DNA of 64,000 nt from Treponema sp. (GTDB taxonomy: Bacteria; Spirochaetota; Spirochaetia; Treponematales; Treponemataceae): positions 1 through 64,000 of the forward strand of contig JAFSRD010000004.1 in the NCBI GenBank assembly GCA_017446265.1, read 5' to 3'. The translations under genes were made by a program, and so were the position numbers. A model generated the notes under the pieces. That model was not told where the DNA came from and made no database searches. It worked only from the letters and a program-made list of their open reading frames with translations. This document shows, in pieces, positions 37,138 to 45,993 of this stretch (positions within the stretch are counted from its first letter, which is position 1; the number at the start of each line of letters is the position of its first letter).

Positions 37138-38343
37138 ATGAAACAAAAAAGCATAACTGTTTATTCGATAATTATTTCTACAGTTTTTGCGGCAGCTATA
37201 GTATTTTTTTGCTGGAGACTCGGCTACGAATATGTTGCAGGCAGCGATCGCACAAAGGCGCAATTCAGCAACCTCAAAGACAGCACACGCACAGCCCTGT
37301 TGCTCTACGAACCTTCTTCCGCTGAATTCAAAAAAGCATTTGAAAAGGCATGCGGAAACTATGAAGACTACGCGTTTATCACGCTCAAAGACAGTACCCA
37401 CGTATTATTTACATACCCAACACAAGCAGACACAGCAACCGCAGTTCGTTTTTGCGAACCGTATACATATAGTTTTTCTACAGGCGATGCCTCGTACATC
37501 CTTTCTGCTTCACTCTACCTCATCCGACCTTCGTCTGTTTTTTATTACGCACGATTCACGTTTTTAATAATCCTCATTGCAACAGCTTTTACTATTTTAT
37601 TAATTATTTACGTGCATTTTTCTAGTTCCAACGCAATGCACGTACAAAACGAACTGTTTGAAGACGAGACACTGCTTGAAGACACATATGCAGAAAATGA
37701 TTTTGCATCGTCATCAAAACCTGCATTGCTTGAAAAGCCGATGGCAGAGGGCAATGAAGCTGCACCTTCTCCATATTCCCTAGCAACATTTGAAGAGACA
37801 GCGCCGCAACCACAAAATGAAACAGAAAAAACTGCAACGCCGCAAGGACTTTTTTCGCCTGCGACAGGTTTGAGTTGGGAGCAGTATCTTGAAGTGCGCC
37901 TTGATAGCGAACTTATACGCGCTGCGTCAAGCGAGCAAGATTTATCGCTTTTTTTACTGCGAGTTCCTTTGCTTTCTTTGGCAGACAGCATTGCGTTACG
38001 CATAAGCACATATCTTTCAGAGCAATTTCAATACAACGACTTGCTTTTTGAATACAAATCAGATGGGTTTGCAATCATCAAAGAAAACACCGCTATTGAC
38101 GAAGCGATATCCATAGCAGAGACGATGCACGCAGCTGTTTCAAAATTATTAAAAGAGGAAAACGCTTCGCTCGCATGTGCAATAGGCATATCTGCGCGCT
38201 CTGTGCGCATGCTTCCGGGAAAACGACTGCTTAAAGAAGCGGAAGAAGCGCTTGAAAATGCATTGGACTCGCCTGAAAATCCTATAGTCGCATTCCGTGT
38301 AAACGCAGACAAATATCGGCAAATCATCGGCAAAGAGCAGTAA
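37138..38343 (+). CDS. Membrane protein with a degenerate GGDEF-like domain
   Basis: A 401-residue protein. Transmembrane spans near 8-28 and 143-165 flank an extracytoplasmic domain of about 110 residues. A linker follows with acidic and Pro-rich sequence, and the C-terminal domain (about 235-398) has the outline of a diguanylate-cyclase fold. At the signature position it reads YKSDGFAII, not GGDEF/GGEEF, and the later segment CAIGISARSV matches the GIS strand. Catalysis is therefore unlikely; it may sense or bind something. It is the last gene of the DUF115 operon, with a possible own leaderless promoter. Confidence 0.7.
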   Translation: MKQKSITVYSIIISTVFAAAIVFFCWRLGYEYVAGSDRTKAQFSNLKDSTRTALLLYEPSSAEFKKAFEKACGNYEDYAFITLKDSTHVLFTYPTQADTATAVRFCEPYTYSFSTGDASYILSASLYLIRPSSVFYYARFTFLIILIATAFTILLIIYVHFSSSNAMHVQNELFEDETLLEDTYAENDFASSSKPALLEKPMAEGNEAAPSPYSLATFEETAPQPQNETEKTATPQGLFSPATGLSWEQYLEVRLDSELIRAASSEQDLSLFLLRVPLLSLADSIALRISTYLSEQFQYNDLLFEYKSDGFAIIKENTAIDEAISIAETMHAAVSKLLKEENASLACAIGISARSVRMLPGKRLLKEAEEALENALDSPENPIVAFRVNADKYRQIIGKEQ

Positions 38344-38375
38344 TTTTGACTCGTGCAGGCCGCTCTGCAACTGCA

Positions 38376-39017
38376 TCACTCAACGACTTGTTCATTGGCA
38401 GACAATTCTTCTGTTTCATTCTCCTCTGCTTGTTTTTTGCGCGCGTCGTCTATGCGCTTTTCAAAATCTGAAATAGCCGTACTTTCAGGAAATCGCTCTT
38501 TTAATATGGCAAGCTGCGCTTCAGAAGCTTCAATTTCTTCCTGTGACAAAAGAATTGCAATATAGTTCACAAGCGGCGTTTCATTTTCACGCTGCTCGTC
38601 TATTAAATTCTCGTATGCGCTTTTTGCTTCATCAAAATTGCCGCTCATAGCTTGAATATACGCAAGTGACAATTTTAAACTCATGTTCTGCGGGTCGCGC
38701 GCAAGCAGTTTTTCGTATATATCTTTTGCCTCTGCCCAATTTTTCAAAAGTGCATATGCGCGCCCAAGTTTATACAATGCGCTCCAGTATAAATTCACAT
38801 CGCGCATCGCAAGCTTATAATACTGAACGGCTTTGTCATATTTTTCAAGCTCCGCATATGCGTCTGCAATTAAAAAATATTCTGCATGGAGCGCTGCTTG
38901 TGTAACTTTTTTTTCACCGGGAATAGGAAAATGCGCGCTGCTAGTGCACGAAAAAATACTGGCAAAAAAAAGCGATGCCGCCAACAACACACGCATACTG
39001 TTTACAAATTTTTTCAT
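38376..39017 (-). CDS. TPR-repeat lipoprotein
   Basis: A 213-residue lipoprotein. The signal ends in a relaxed lipobox (SIFSC, about residue 24). At least three tetratricopeptide repeats follow (for example AYAELEKYDKAVQYYKLAM, ALYKLGRAYALLKNWAEAK), and the tail is acidic. TPR lipoproteins of this size often serve outer-membrane or envelope assembly complexes. The start is ATG at 39017, just inside the end of the UPRT gene (TAGTGATG), with GTG at 39020 as alternative. It is thus coupled to the UPRT gene. Confidence 0.82.
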   Translation of the reverse strand: MKKFVNSMRVLLAASLFFASIFSCTSSAHFPIPGEKKVTQAALHAEYFLIADAYAELEKYDKAVQYYKLAMRDVNLYWSALYKLGRAYALLKNWAEAKDIYEKLLARDPQNMSLKLSLAYIQAMSGNFDEAKSAYENLIDEQRENETPLVNYIAILLSQEEIEASEAQLAILKERFPESTAISDFEKRIDDARKKQAEENETEELSANEQVVE

Positions 39018-39019
39018 CA

Positions 39020-40054
39020 CTATCCCAAAACTATCTGCTCTATCTTATACAGCTGCGAACGGTACAATCCTGCTATGTTGCTGCCGTAATCTGCTATGAG
39101 CTGCATGATGTTGCGCGGCGCACTTTTAGCGTCGGCACCGTTCAAGCGATCGCCTGCATCGCCAAGACCTGGCATGATATATGCAGATGTGTTGAGCGCG
39201 GGGTCAAGCCACAATGTATAGCATGTGCAATTTTCAAGCGCGCGCGTTACGCGAATGCTTCCTTTGAGCGCGGAAATCGTGTTGAAAAATTTTATTGATT
39301 TTGGACGCACGCCTTGCCCTTGCAAATATTTTACGACAGTCACAAGCGAGCCTCCTGTTGCATTCATGGGGTCTGCAAAAATCAAATCTTTGCCATCAAG
39401 ATCTTCAAGATTGAAGAACGAATTTTTGAGGTTGAGAATATACTCCATGTCTGCTTCGGCTTTTTCATCATTGCGGTTTATCTTAAAAAGTGCAAATGGC
39501 GTCACATAGCCGTGCGAGGAATACTCTTCGATCTCTTTTGAAATAATCATGCTCGGCAACAGCGCGCCACGCAACATGACGCACATGACAGAGTTTTCAA
39601 TTTTTTCGTCAATGTCAGGAATTTTGTGTACAGCATAATTCTGCACAGGATTTGTCACAGGCGTTTTGACTGTAATGTAGTTTTTCTTGTCTGAACGCTC
39701 GTCAGTATACGCCATGCGGAAAATCATCTCATATGCGCGCTGACTGTAATAGATGAACTCTTGATGGCTTGTGTGCACATTGCGCAACTTTGAGATGACG
39801 CGCGAAGCTTCTGCATGCGCGCCTACTTCCGTGACAAAAGAAAACACGCGTATTTGCGGATGACCTGCACAGATTTCCTGCATCTTGTGCCCCATCGCGT
39901 TGTACGCATCTATTATCTTTTGCTCGTCCATAGGGTCAAACGATTCCATCGCCTCTTTGTACATTTTGTCAAGCGTATCAATATCTATTTGGTCTTGGCG
40001 CGTAAGGTAACCGTCCAAGTCTTCTGCTTTTAGAATAACTTCATCGCGTGCCAT
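39020..40054 (-). CDS. upp: Uracil phosphoribosyltransferase with a long N-terminal extension
   Basis: Makes UMP from uracil and PRPP. The C-terminal 210 residues hold the family's marks: LRGALLPS, the PRPP loop [11 protein letters not shown] and GLGDAGDRL near the end. The product is 344 residues against about 208 for ordinary Upp. The extra N-terminal 130 residues ([24 protein letters not shown] onwards) are helical and unrecognised, perhaps regulatory. GGAGGA precedes the ATG, so the extension is really translated. A TPR lipoprotein gene overlaps its end. No pyrimidine genes are nearby. Confidence 0.87.
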   Translation of the reverse strand: MARDEVILKAEDLDGYLTRQDQIDIDTLDKMYKEAMESFDPMDEQKIIDAYNAMGHKMQEICAGHPQIRVFSFVTEVGAHAEASRVISKLRNVHTSHQEFIYYSQRAYEMIFRMAYTDERSDKKNYITVKTPVTNPVQNYAVHKIPDIDEKIENSVMCVMLRGALLPSMIISKEIEEYSSHGYVTPFALFKINRNDEKAEADMEYILNLKNSFFNLEDLDGKDLIFADPMNATGGSLVTVVKYLQGQGVRPKSIKFFNTISALKGSIRVTRALENCTCYTLWLDPALNTSAYIMPGLGDAGDRLNGADAKSAPRNIMQLIADYGSNIAGLYRSQLYKIEQIVLG

Positions 40055-40081
40055 AATTCCTCCATGCAGCTTTATTAATTA

Positions 40082-40957
40082 TTAAAGCAAGAACAATTTG
40101 TACAGTTGCTGCTTGCTTATCTTGATTCCCGATACGGTAATATTCGTAGGCGAATTTTGAACCGCTTGTGAATTTGTCAAACCAAATGCAAGCGCAAGCA
40201 TCGCTTTTCCCATGTTCACAACTTTCTCGTTGTAAAAATCAAACTCAATCGACATGACATACTGATCATCGTGATGCGCATCGGTTATCATGGAACCGCA
40301 CACATAATTAAGTTGCAAATTGAGATTTGCGCCTGTCAAAATTGTCAAGAACGAAAGCGGATTAGGTGCATAAAATCGTATTTCGCTTCCCGCGTCATCA
40401 AGCCACTCGTACACTGCATCGCTCACGCGGTGCGAAAAATCTTCCATAAACGAGTGACTGTCAAAATCAATGAGCATGGGACCAACATCTTTTGCAACGC
40501 ATGCGATTTTATTTGAAGGAAACGCAAGCTGCATGTCTGAAACAGATGATGTATAATAAAAATATGTTCTGCCGCTTCCTTCAATTTTCAACTCCTTTTG
40601 ATTCCAGGCAGCATGCTTTTTGAGCAGCGACTGCACGATTTTTTTTGGCACGCTTCCAGAAATTGCTGCCTGTATTGTTGTGTTGCGCCGCGCACGCGCA
40701 ATGCCCGTGTAAATCGTGTCAATGTGAGAAGCTATCGTTTTTGCATCGCCCTCGTCAAGACCATCCACGCTTGAACGCAAAATACGCTCAACGAGAACAG
40801 GGTCTGTTTTTTTAGGAAGCTTAATATAAAACGCACCCGCATCATCAAGCAAATCAAGCGGCTTTATGTCCGTGCCTTGAGGAGCAGACGTGCATGAAAT
40901 ACAAGCTGCAAGAATGCACATGCATGCGCTTAAAATTAATAAACTACGCTTTTTCAA
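40082..40957 (-). CDS. Lipoprotein encoded directly behind ileS (possible TP0453-like)
   Basis: A 291-residue lipoprotein. The open frame runs up to 41050, but a TTG at 40957 follows a strong GGAGGG and gives a proper signal with a lipobox cysteine near residue 14 or 18 (LAAC or CISC). Translation would then start 14 bases inside the end of ileS. The mature part is alternating amphipathic helix and strand with no named motif. T. pallidum has an amphiphilic outer-membrane-associated lipoprotein of nearly the same size (TP0453) behind ileS (TP0452). Orthology is inferred from position and length only. Confidence 0.75.
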   Translation of the reverse strand: MKKRSLLILSACMCILAACISCTSAPQGTDIKPLDLLDDAGAFYIKLPKKTDPVLVERILRSSVDGLDEGDAKTIASHIDTIYTGIARARRNTTIQAAISGSVPKKIVQSLLKKHAAWNQKELKIEGSGRTYFYYTSSVSDMQLAFPSNKIACVAKDVGPMLIDFDSHSFMEDFSHRVSDAVYEWLDDAGSEIRFYAPNPLSFLTILTGANLNLQLNYVCGSMITDAHHDDQYVMSIEFDFYNEKVVNMGKAMLALAFGLTNSQAVQNSPTNITVSGIKISKQQLYKLFLL

Positions 40958-43900
40958 TTTTAACCCTCCATGTTTTATTGTCCGCTTCAATCTCTGCTCC
41001 AAAAAGATTTTCTTCCCACGAGCATGATGTCGCAAGCGTTTCATTTGCAATAAAATCAGAAAACTGGGTGGAAGCAGCTTTTAGCTCCTCGTCGCCCGAA
41101 AGCATAAGCGAAATGCGATCGGTAACATGCAAGCCGCTTTCTTTTCGAAGATTTTGAATGCCGCGCACCAAATCGCGCACATAGCCTTCTTTTTTAAGCT
41201 CGTCAGTGATTTTTGTGTCGAGTCCAACAGTGAGCGTGCCATCGTTTAAAACTTTGAGATTTTCTTTTTCTATGCGTTCCACATTCACTGTAGCGCTGTC
41301 CAAATCTATGCTCGTTCCCTCTATGTCAATCGTTAAGTTTGAGCCGTCGAGAATCGTTTGAATGGCATCGCTTTCAAGCGTCTCGATTTTTGCAGAAGCG
41401 GATTTCATCAAACTGCCTATTTTTTTCCCAAGCACGCGAAAGTTCGCCTTTGCACGATATTCTACAAGCTCGTCCTCGCGCTCGTGAAAAATCACTTTTT
41501 TAACGTTGAGCTCCTCGCGAATAACGTCTTCCATTTCTGCAAGCACATTTTTTTCTTCAACATTCCGCGTAACAAACGCAACGCTTTCAAGCGGCTGCCT
41601 GTTTTTTATGTTGAACTGGTTGCGGAGCGCATGCCCCATTGAAACAGCTTTTTGCACTGTGTTCATTTTAAACTCAAGCGATTCGTTGCGCCACGCTTTG
41701 TTTGCAACAGGATACTCTGCAAGGTGCACAGATTCTGCATCTTTTTCCGTGCGGAGATTTTGCCAGATAGTTTCCGTAATGAACGGAATGACAGGGGCAG
41801 CAACGAGTGCAAACGTTTTGAGCGCACTATAGAGCGCGCTATACGCATCTGTTTTGTCTGTGTCATTTTCGCTTTTCCAAAAACGGCGGCGGCTGCGTCG
41901 TATGTACCAGTTGTTGAGTTCTTCAATAAAAATGACAATCGGGTCGATTGCGCCCGACAAATCATACGCGTCTAACGAGGTGCTCACATCCTGTACCATG
42001 CGCTGCGTAATCGAGAGCAGCCACAAATCGAGCGGATTTTGCGGGAGCGCGGCATCAAACTCAGTGCCGCACGGCGCAATGCCGTCTATGTTCGCGTACT
42101 GCACAAAAAAACTGTAGCTGTTCCACAGCGGAATGATAATCCCCTTGAGCACGTCACGAACTCCGTCATCGCTGTAGCGCAAGTCGTCCGCTTTGACAAC
42201 AGCAGAGTGCACGAGGAAAAGCCGTATTGCATCTGCGCCAAACTGAGAAATCGCTTCTTCAGGATCAGTGTAGTTGCGCAAACTTTTCGACATCTTTCTA
42301 CCGTCGGAAGCGAGCACAAGTCCGTTCACAATGCAGTTTTTAAAAGCAGGACGATTGAACAGCTCTGCGGCAAGAACAGTAAGCGTGTAAAACCAGCCGC
42401 GCGTCTGGTCAAGCCCTTCCGAAATAAAATCTGCGGGAAAGTGATTTTCAAAGTATGCTTTGTTTTCAAACGGATAGTGATTTTGCGCGTACGGCATGGA
42501 ACCTGACTCGAACCAGCAGTCGAGCACTTCAGGAATTCGGTGCATCGTCTTGCCGCACTTTGTGCATGGCATTGTGATTTTGTCAACAAACTGCTTGTGC
42601 AAGTCTTCTGGATACACGCCGGCAAATTTTTTCAATTCTTCGCGGCTTCCAATGCAGAGCGTTTCGCCGCACTCATCGCACTTCCAAATGGGAATAGGGT
42701 TTCCCCAAAAGCGATTTCTGCTGATTGCCCAGTCGCGCGCTCCTGCAAGCCACTTGCCAAACCTGCCCTCTTTTATATGAGCAGGCTGCCACGCAATGTG
42801 CGCGTTCGCTTGTAAAAGTCGTTCACGTTCATTTGCAACTTTTACAAACCAGCTGCCGATTCCGCGGTAGATGAGCGGCGAGTCGCACCGCCAGCAGTGC
42901 GGATATGAGTGCACAATTTGCTCGCGCTTTACAAGTTTGCCTTCCGCCTTTAACCGCGCAATGATGTCTTTGTCACAATCTTTGACAAACCGTCCTTCGT
43001 AGTCGGGAACTTCTTTTGTAAACTTGCACTCCGCATCTACCGGGAGCGCCGTCGGAATGCCTGTGCCCGCAAATACTTTGCTGTCGTCTTCACCAAAGCC
43101 AGGAGCAGCATGTACAATGCCTGTGCCGTCTTCAGTTGAAACAAAATCACCGTTAAAAATGCGGAACGCGCCGTCAGAACCGTCTTCCTTTACGGCAAAA
43201 TGCGCAAAATAAGGAAAGAGCGGCTCGTATGTTGCGCCGAGAAAATCCCTGCCCTTTTTCGTATAGATGATTGTGTAGTCGCCTTCGTTTTTGTAATATG
43301 CACCCAAACGCGCGCGCGCAAGAATGTAGCAGTCGCCAGACTCATTGTCGCGGACTTTCACATAGTCAATGTCGCTTCCCATACACAAGCCTTCGTTAGA
43401 CGGAAGCGTCCACGGAGTCGTCGTCCAGGCAAGGAAATACGTATTGCCGTTTGCAAAATCTTCATCTGCAAGTTTTTCCGGCGCGCGCGTCGCTTTAAAG
43501 CGCACCGTGATTGCAGGGTCAGTGACATCGCGATAGCCGAGCGACAACTCGTGGTTTGAAAGCACTGTCGCACAACGAGGACAGTACGGAAGAATGTAAT
43601 TGCCCTCGTATATCATGTTTTTATCCCACAGCGCTTTTACCACCCACCAAATTGATTCCATGTAGTCAGGCGCCATCGTTTTGTAGTCGTTGTCAAAATC
43701 AACCCAGCGCCCCATGCGCGTAATCGTCTTTCGCCATTCCTTTGTGTAGCGCAGCACGCTTGCACGACATGCGTCGTTAAATTTTTCAACGCCGTAAGAC
43801 TCAATCTCATGCTTTGAGTTAATGCCAAGTTCTTTTTCGATTAAGTTTTCAACAGGAAGACCGTGACAGTCCCAACCAAAACGTCGCTCCACCTTTTTGC

Positions 43901-44126
43901 CTTTCATGGTGTGATAGCGTGGAATAATATCTTTAATTGTAGACGGAATAAAATGACCAAAATGAGGAAGCCCTGTTGCAAACGGCGGACCGTCATAAAA
44001 CACGTATTCTTCTGCGCCGTTTCTGTTTTGAATTGATTTTTTGAACGTGTCGTTTTTTTGCCAAAACGCTAAAACATCTTCTTCCATCTTTGGGAAGTTT
44101 GCTTTCGGATTAACAGGTGTATACAC
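40944..44126 (-). CDS. ileS: Isoleucine--tRNA ligase, type 2 (eukaryote-like)
   Basis: Charges tRNA-Ile and edits valine. The 1060-residue enzyme has the class I signatures LPHFGHF (HIGH) and GRKMSKS. The Gly-Leu-Pro-His-(Phe/Tyr)-Gly-His form and the length place it in the eukaryote-like type-2 group, whose bacterial members are often naturally mupirocin-tolerant. The frame opens at a TTG at 44141. I prefer the GTG at 44126: it follows AGAGG by 6 bases and yields MYTPVNPKANFPKMEE, the family N-terminus. It also keeps the start outside the palindromic repeat that abuts it. The lipoprotein start overlaps its end. Confidence 0.95.
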   Translation of the reverse strand: MYTPVNPKANFPKMEEDVLAFWQKNDTFKKSIQNRNGAEEYVFYDGPPFATGLPHFGHFIPSTIKDIIPRYHTMKGKKVERRFGWDCHGLPVENLIEKELGINSKHEIESYGVEKFNDACRASVLRYTKEWRKTITRMGRWVDFDNDYKTMAPDYMESIWWVVKALWDKNMIYEGNYILPYCPRCATVLSNHELSLGYRDVTDPAITVRFKATRAPEKLADEDFANGNTYFLAWTTTPWTLPSNEGLCMGSDIDYVKVRDNESGDCYILARARLGAYYKNEGDYTIIYTKKGRDFLGATYEPLFPYFAHFAVKEDGSDGAFRIFNGDFVSTEDGTGIVHAAPGFGEDDSKVFAGTGIPTALPVDAECKFTKEVPDYEGRFVKDCDKDIIARLKAEGKLVKREQIVHSYPHCWRCDSPLIYRGIGSWFVKVANERERLLQANAHIAWQPAHIKEGRFGKWLAGARDWAISRNRFWGNPIPIWKCDECGETLCIGSREELKKFAGVYPEDLHKQFVDKITMPCTKCGKTMHRIPEVLDCWFESGSMPYAQNHYPFENKAYFENHFPADFISEGLDQTRGWFYTLTVLAAELFNRPAFKNCIVNGLVLASDGRKMSKSLRNYTDPEEAISQFGADAIRLFLVHSAVVKADDLRYSDDGVRDVLKGIIIPLWNSYSFFVQYANIDGIAPCGTEFDAALPQNPLDLWLLSITQRMVQDVSTSLDAYDLSGAIDPIVIFIEELNNWYIRRSRRRFWKSENDTDKTDAYSALYSALKTFALVAAPVIPFITETIWQNLRTEKDAESVHLAEYPVANKAWRNESLEFKMNTVQKAVSMGHALRNQFNIKNRQPLESVAFVTRNVEEKNVLAEMEDVIREELNVKKVIFHEREDELVEYRAKANFRVLGKKIGSLMKSASAKIETLESDAIQTILDGSNLTIDIEGTSIDLDSATVNVERIEKENLKVLNDGTLTVGLDTKITDELKKEGYVRDLVRGIQNLRKESGLHVTDRISLMLSGDEELKAASTQFSDFIANETLATSCSWEENLFGAEIEADNKTWRVKIEKA

Positions 44127-44142
44127 AAAACGCCTCTGCAAT

Positions 44143-44260
44143 CACCACCCCGTCGCAACTTCGCAGCGTAGCTTCAAGCGGCAGCGGGGCATGGTGTTCT
44201 CGTAAGGTATTGCAGCCGGATTTAATACACTTTTTACGACGCAAGCGTCGGGGTATTAAA
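44143..44260. repeat. REP-like palindromic elements upstream of ileS
   Basis: Two imperfect palindromes. The first pairs CACCACCCCG (44143-44152) with CGGGGCATGGTG (44185-44196). The second has outer arms TTTAATAC (44221-44228) and GTATTAAA (44253-44260) around CGACGC (44237-44242) and GCGTCG (44245-44250). They begin 17 bases from the chosen ileS start, so they form its leader. They are GC-rich in an otherwise AT-rich gap and look like an intergenic repeat. The 343-base gap 44127-44469 holds no gene. Confidence 0.5.
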
Positions 44261-44327
44261 CCCTCCGCACGAATAAAATTACTCTACTTCATTGCAGTAT
44301 GACAGAAAATGCAGAAAAATGCTAGAG

Positions 44328-44378
44328 TACGGAAATCAATTTTTGCAGCACAGTTTTTGCAAAAATTGATTTCTGTAT
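44328..44378. repeat. Long inverted repeat between ileS and the PpiC-type gene
   Basis: Arms 44328-44347 and 44360-44378 form a stem of about 18 bp with one bulged T and one G-T pair, around a 12-base loop. It lies between divergent genes, 18 bases before the -35 of the plus-strand promoter. It could be an operator, or could insulate the two transcripts. Confidence 0.6.
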
Positions 44379-44396
44379 TGCATTGACGCTGCAAAT

Positions 44397-44425
44397 TGAC
44401 AATCGCTTTTCATAATGCTACAATA
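44397..44425 (+). promoter_or_regulatory. Strong sigma70-type promoter of the PpiC-type gene
   Basis: Consensus TTGACA (44397-44402), a 17-bp spacer and TACAAT (44420-44425), about 44 bases before the start codon. Confidence 0.72.
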
Positions 44426-44469
44426 ACGAGTTATCTTTATCTCACTTATGAGAGCTTGGGGATGTAATC

Positions 44470-45939
44470 ATGAAAAAAAGCTTTTATACAGTCGGACTCG
44501 GCATTGTGCTTGTCATTGCAGGTTTTGCATTTATCGTTTCACCAGCACTGCTTGGCAGAGCAGGCAATAGTAAACCGCTTTCTTTTGGTTCATATGGCGG
44601 TAAGGAAATCAGATACGAGGAAGGCTCTGACTTTGTAAACTACGTACAAAATCAAGCACGGTGGATGGAATGGCAAGGCATACAAATAACGCAGCAAAAT
44701 TATTTTGAAATTTTTTATGCTGCGTTTTCTGATGTTGTTCAAAAGATGGCATACACGCAAGCAGTAGAAAAAAGCGGATATGTCGTACCGCAGAGCGCAG
44801 TAAATCGCAACATGATTCAGCATTTTCTCGACGAAAACGGGAACTATTCCCAGCGTAAATATCGTGAAACGCCAGCCGTGGAAATAGAAGCAATCCAAAA
44901 AGATTCTCGCAACACGCTCACTGCAAACCGCTATTCCGACGACATATTTGGCTCGAAAACTACATTTGATGACATTGCGTTGTATGGGTTAAAATCATCT
45001 GAACGTGAAATGGCATTCTTGCGCGAATTTGGAACTGCGCAACGCGCATTCAATATGGCTGTGTTTTCCATGAACGATTATCCTGAAAGCGAAAAAAAAT
45101 CATACGGCATGGCGAACGCACAAAAATTTATTAAATACGACATGTCCATAATCACATGCGGTGAGAAATCACAAGCAGAAACAGTCGCTCGCAGGCTTGC
45201 AAACAATGAAATCACATTTGCTGATGCAGTCAGTGAATATTCCACGCAATACTACAGCGATGCAAGCGGCAAACTTTCAAACATATATCACTATCACTAC
45301 GAACTTGAACGAATTATTAAAAATGCAGATGACGTTGCCAAGGCTGCGTCACTTGCAAAAGATGAAACAAGCGGCGTTATAGAAACGAACAGCGGCTTTT
45401 CGATTTTCCATGCAGACGGAAATGCGGAGCAGCCTGATTTTGAAAATGCAGACACGCTTGACATTGTTTCAAGCTATCTCAATTCATATGAAGTGGGGCG
45501 CATAGAAGACTACTACATGGATATTGCAAAAAATTTTGTAACAGCAGCAGTTGCACGTGGCTTTGATGAAGCGTGTATTGACTTTGCTGTATCAAAAACA
45601 ATGCTTGACTCTTTTCCACTCAATTATGGAAGTACATCTCTCGCAAATTCTGTAGACACAAGTATTGCTGGACTTTCTGACGCTGACACAAACGAAAACT
45701 TTTTGCAGTCGGCATTCTCGCTCAAACTGCATGAAATCTCTTCGCCAATTGTAAATGGCAAGAACATTATTGTATTGCAACTCATAAGTGAAATTGTCGA
45801 AAATGCAGAAAGCGAAACAGATTCGCTTGAGAGTCAAGTTGCAAGCTATGACCAGACATCTTCATCATCTGCGCTTATGGCAAGCCCAAAACTTGAAAAC
45901 AATTTTTTGTCAGTATTTCTTAACAATTTTATGAATTAG
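44470..45939 (+). CDS. Membrane-anchored PpiC/SurA-type peptidyl-prolyl isomerase-chaperone
   Basis: A 489-residue extracytoplasmic folding factor. Residues 8-28 are an uncleaved signal anchor, as in PpiD. A SurA-like N-terminal chaperone region (about 40-215) follows, then a parvulin-like domain around residues 225-320 (SQAETVARRLANNEITFADAVSEYS, then FSIF in TNSGFSIFHAD). Several catalytic parvulin residues are not obvious, so it may work mainly as a chaperone for secreted or outer-membrane proteins. The tail is Ser-rich. GGGGATG leads the start. The third DUF115 gene lies 54 bases downstream. Confidence 0.82.
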   Translation: MKKSFYTVGLGIVLVIAGFAFIVSPALLGRAGNSKPLSFGSYGGKEIRYEEGSDFVNYVQNQARWMEWQGIQITQQNYFEIFYAAFSDVVQKMAYTQAVEKSGYVVPQSAVNRNMIQHFLDENGNYSQRKYRETPAVEIEAIQKDSRNTLTANRYSDDIFGSKTTFDDIALYGLKSSEREMAFLREFGTAQRAFNMAVFSMNDYPESEKKSYGMANAQKFIKYDMSIITCGEKSQAETVARRLANNEITFADAVSEYSTQYYSDASGKLSNIYHYHYELERIIKNADDVAKAASLAKDETSGVIETNSGFSIFHADGNAEQPDFENADTLDIVSSYLNSYEVGRIEDYYMDIAKNFVTAAVARGFDEACIDFAVSKTMLDSFPLNYGSTSLANSVDTSIAGLSDADTNENFLQSAFSLKLHEISSPIVNGKNIIVLQLISEIVENAESETDSLESQVASYDQTSSSSALMASPKLENNFLSVFLNNFMN

Positions 45940-45993
45940 CTTCTAAATAATTGTTTTATTATTTGTTGCACAACGTGCAGAAATTGAAACAGT

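Noticed and set aside
37138-38343. An active diguanylate cyclase
   Set aside because: The signature reads SDGFA rather than GGDEF or GGEEF, so GTP-dependent catalysis is not expected.
44127-44330. T-box riboswitch upstream of ileS
   Set aside because: No T-box core sequence, no specifier-loop layout and no terminator/antiterminator pair were found; the palindromes fit a repeat better.
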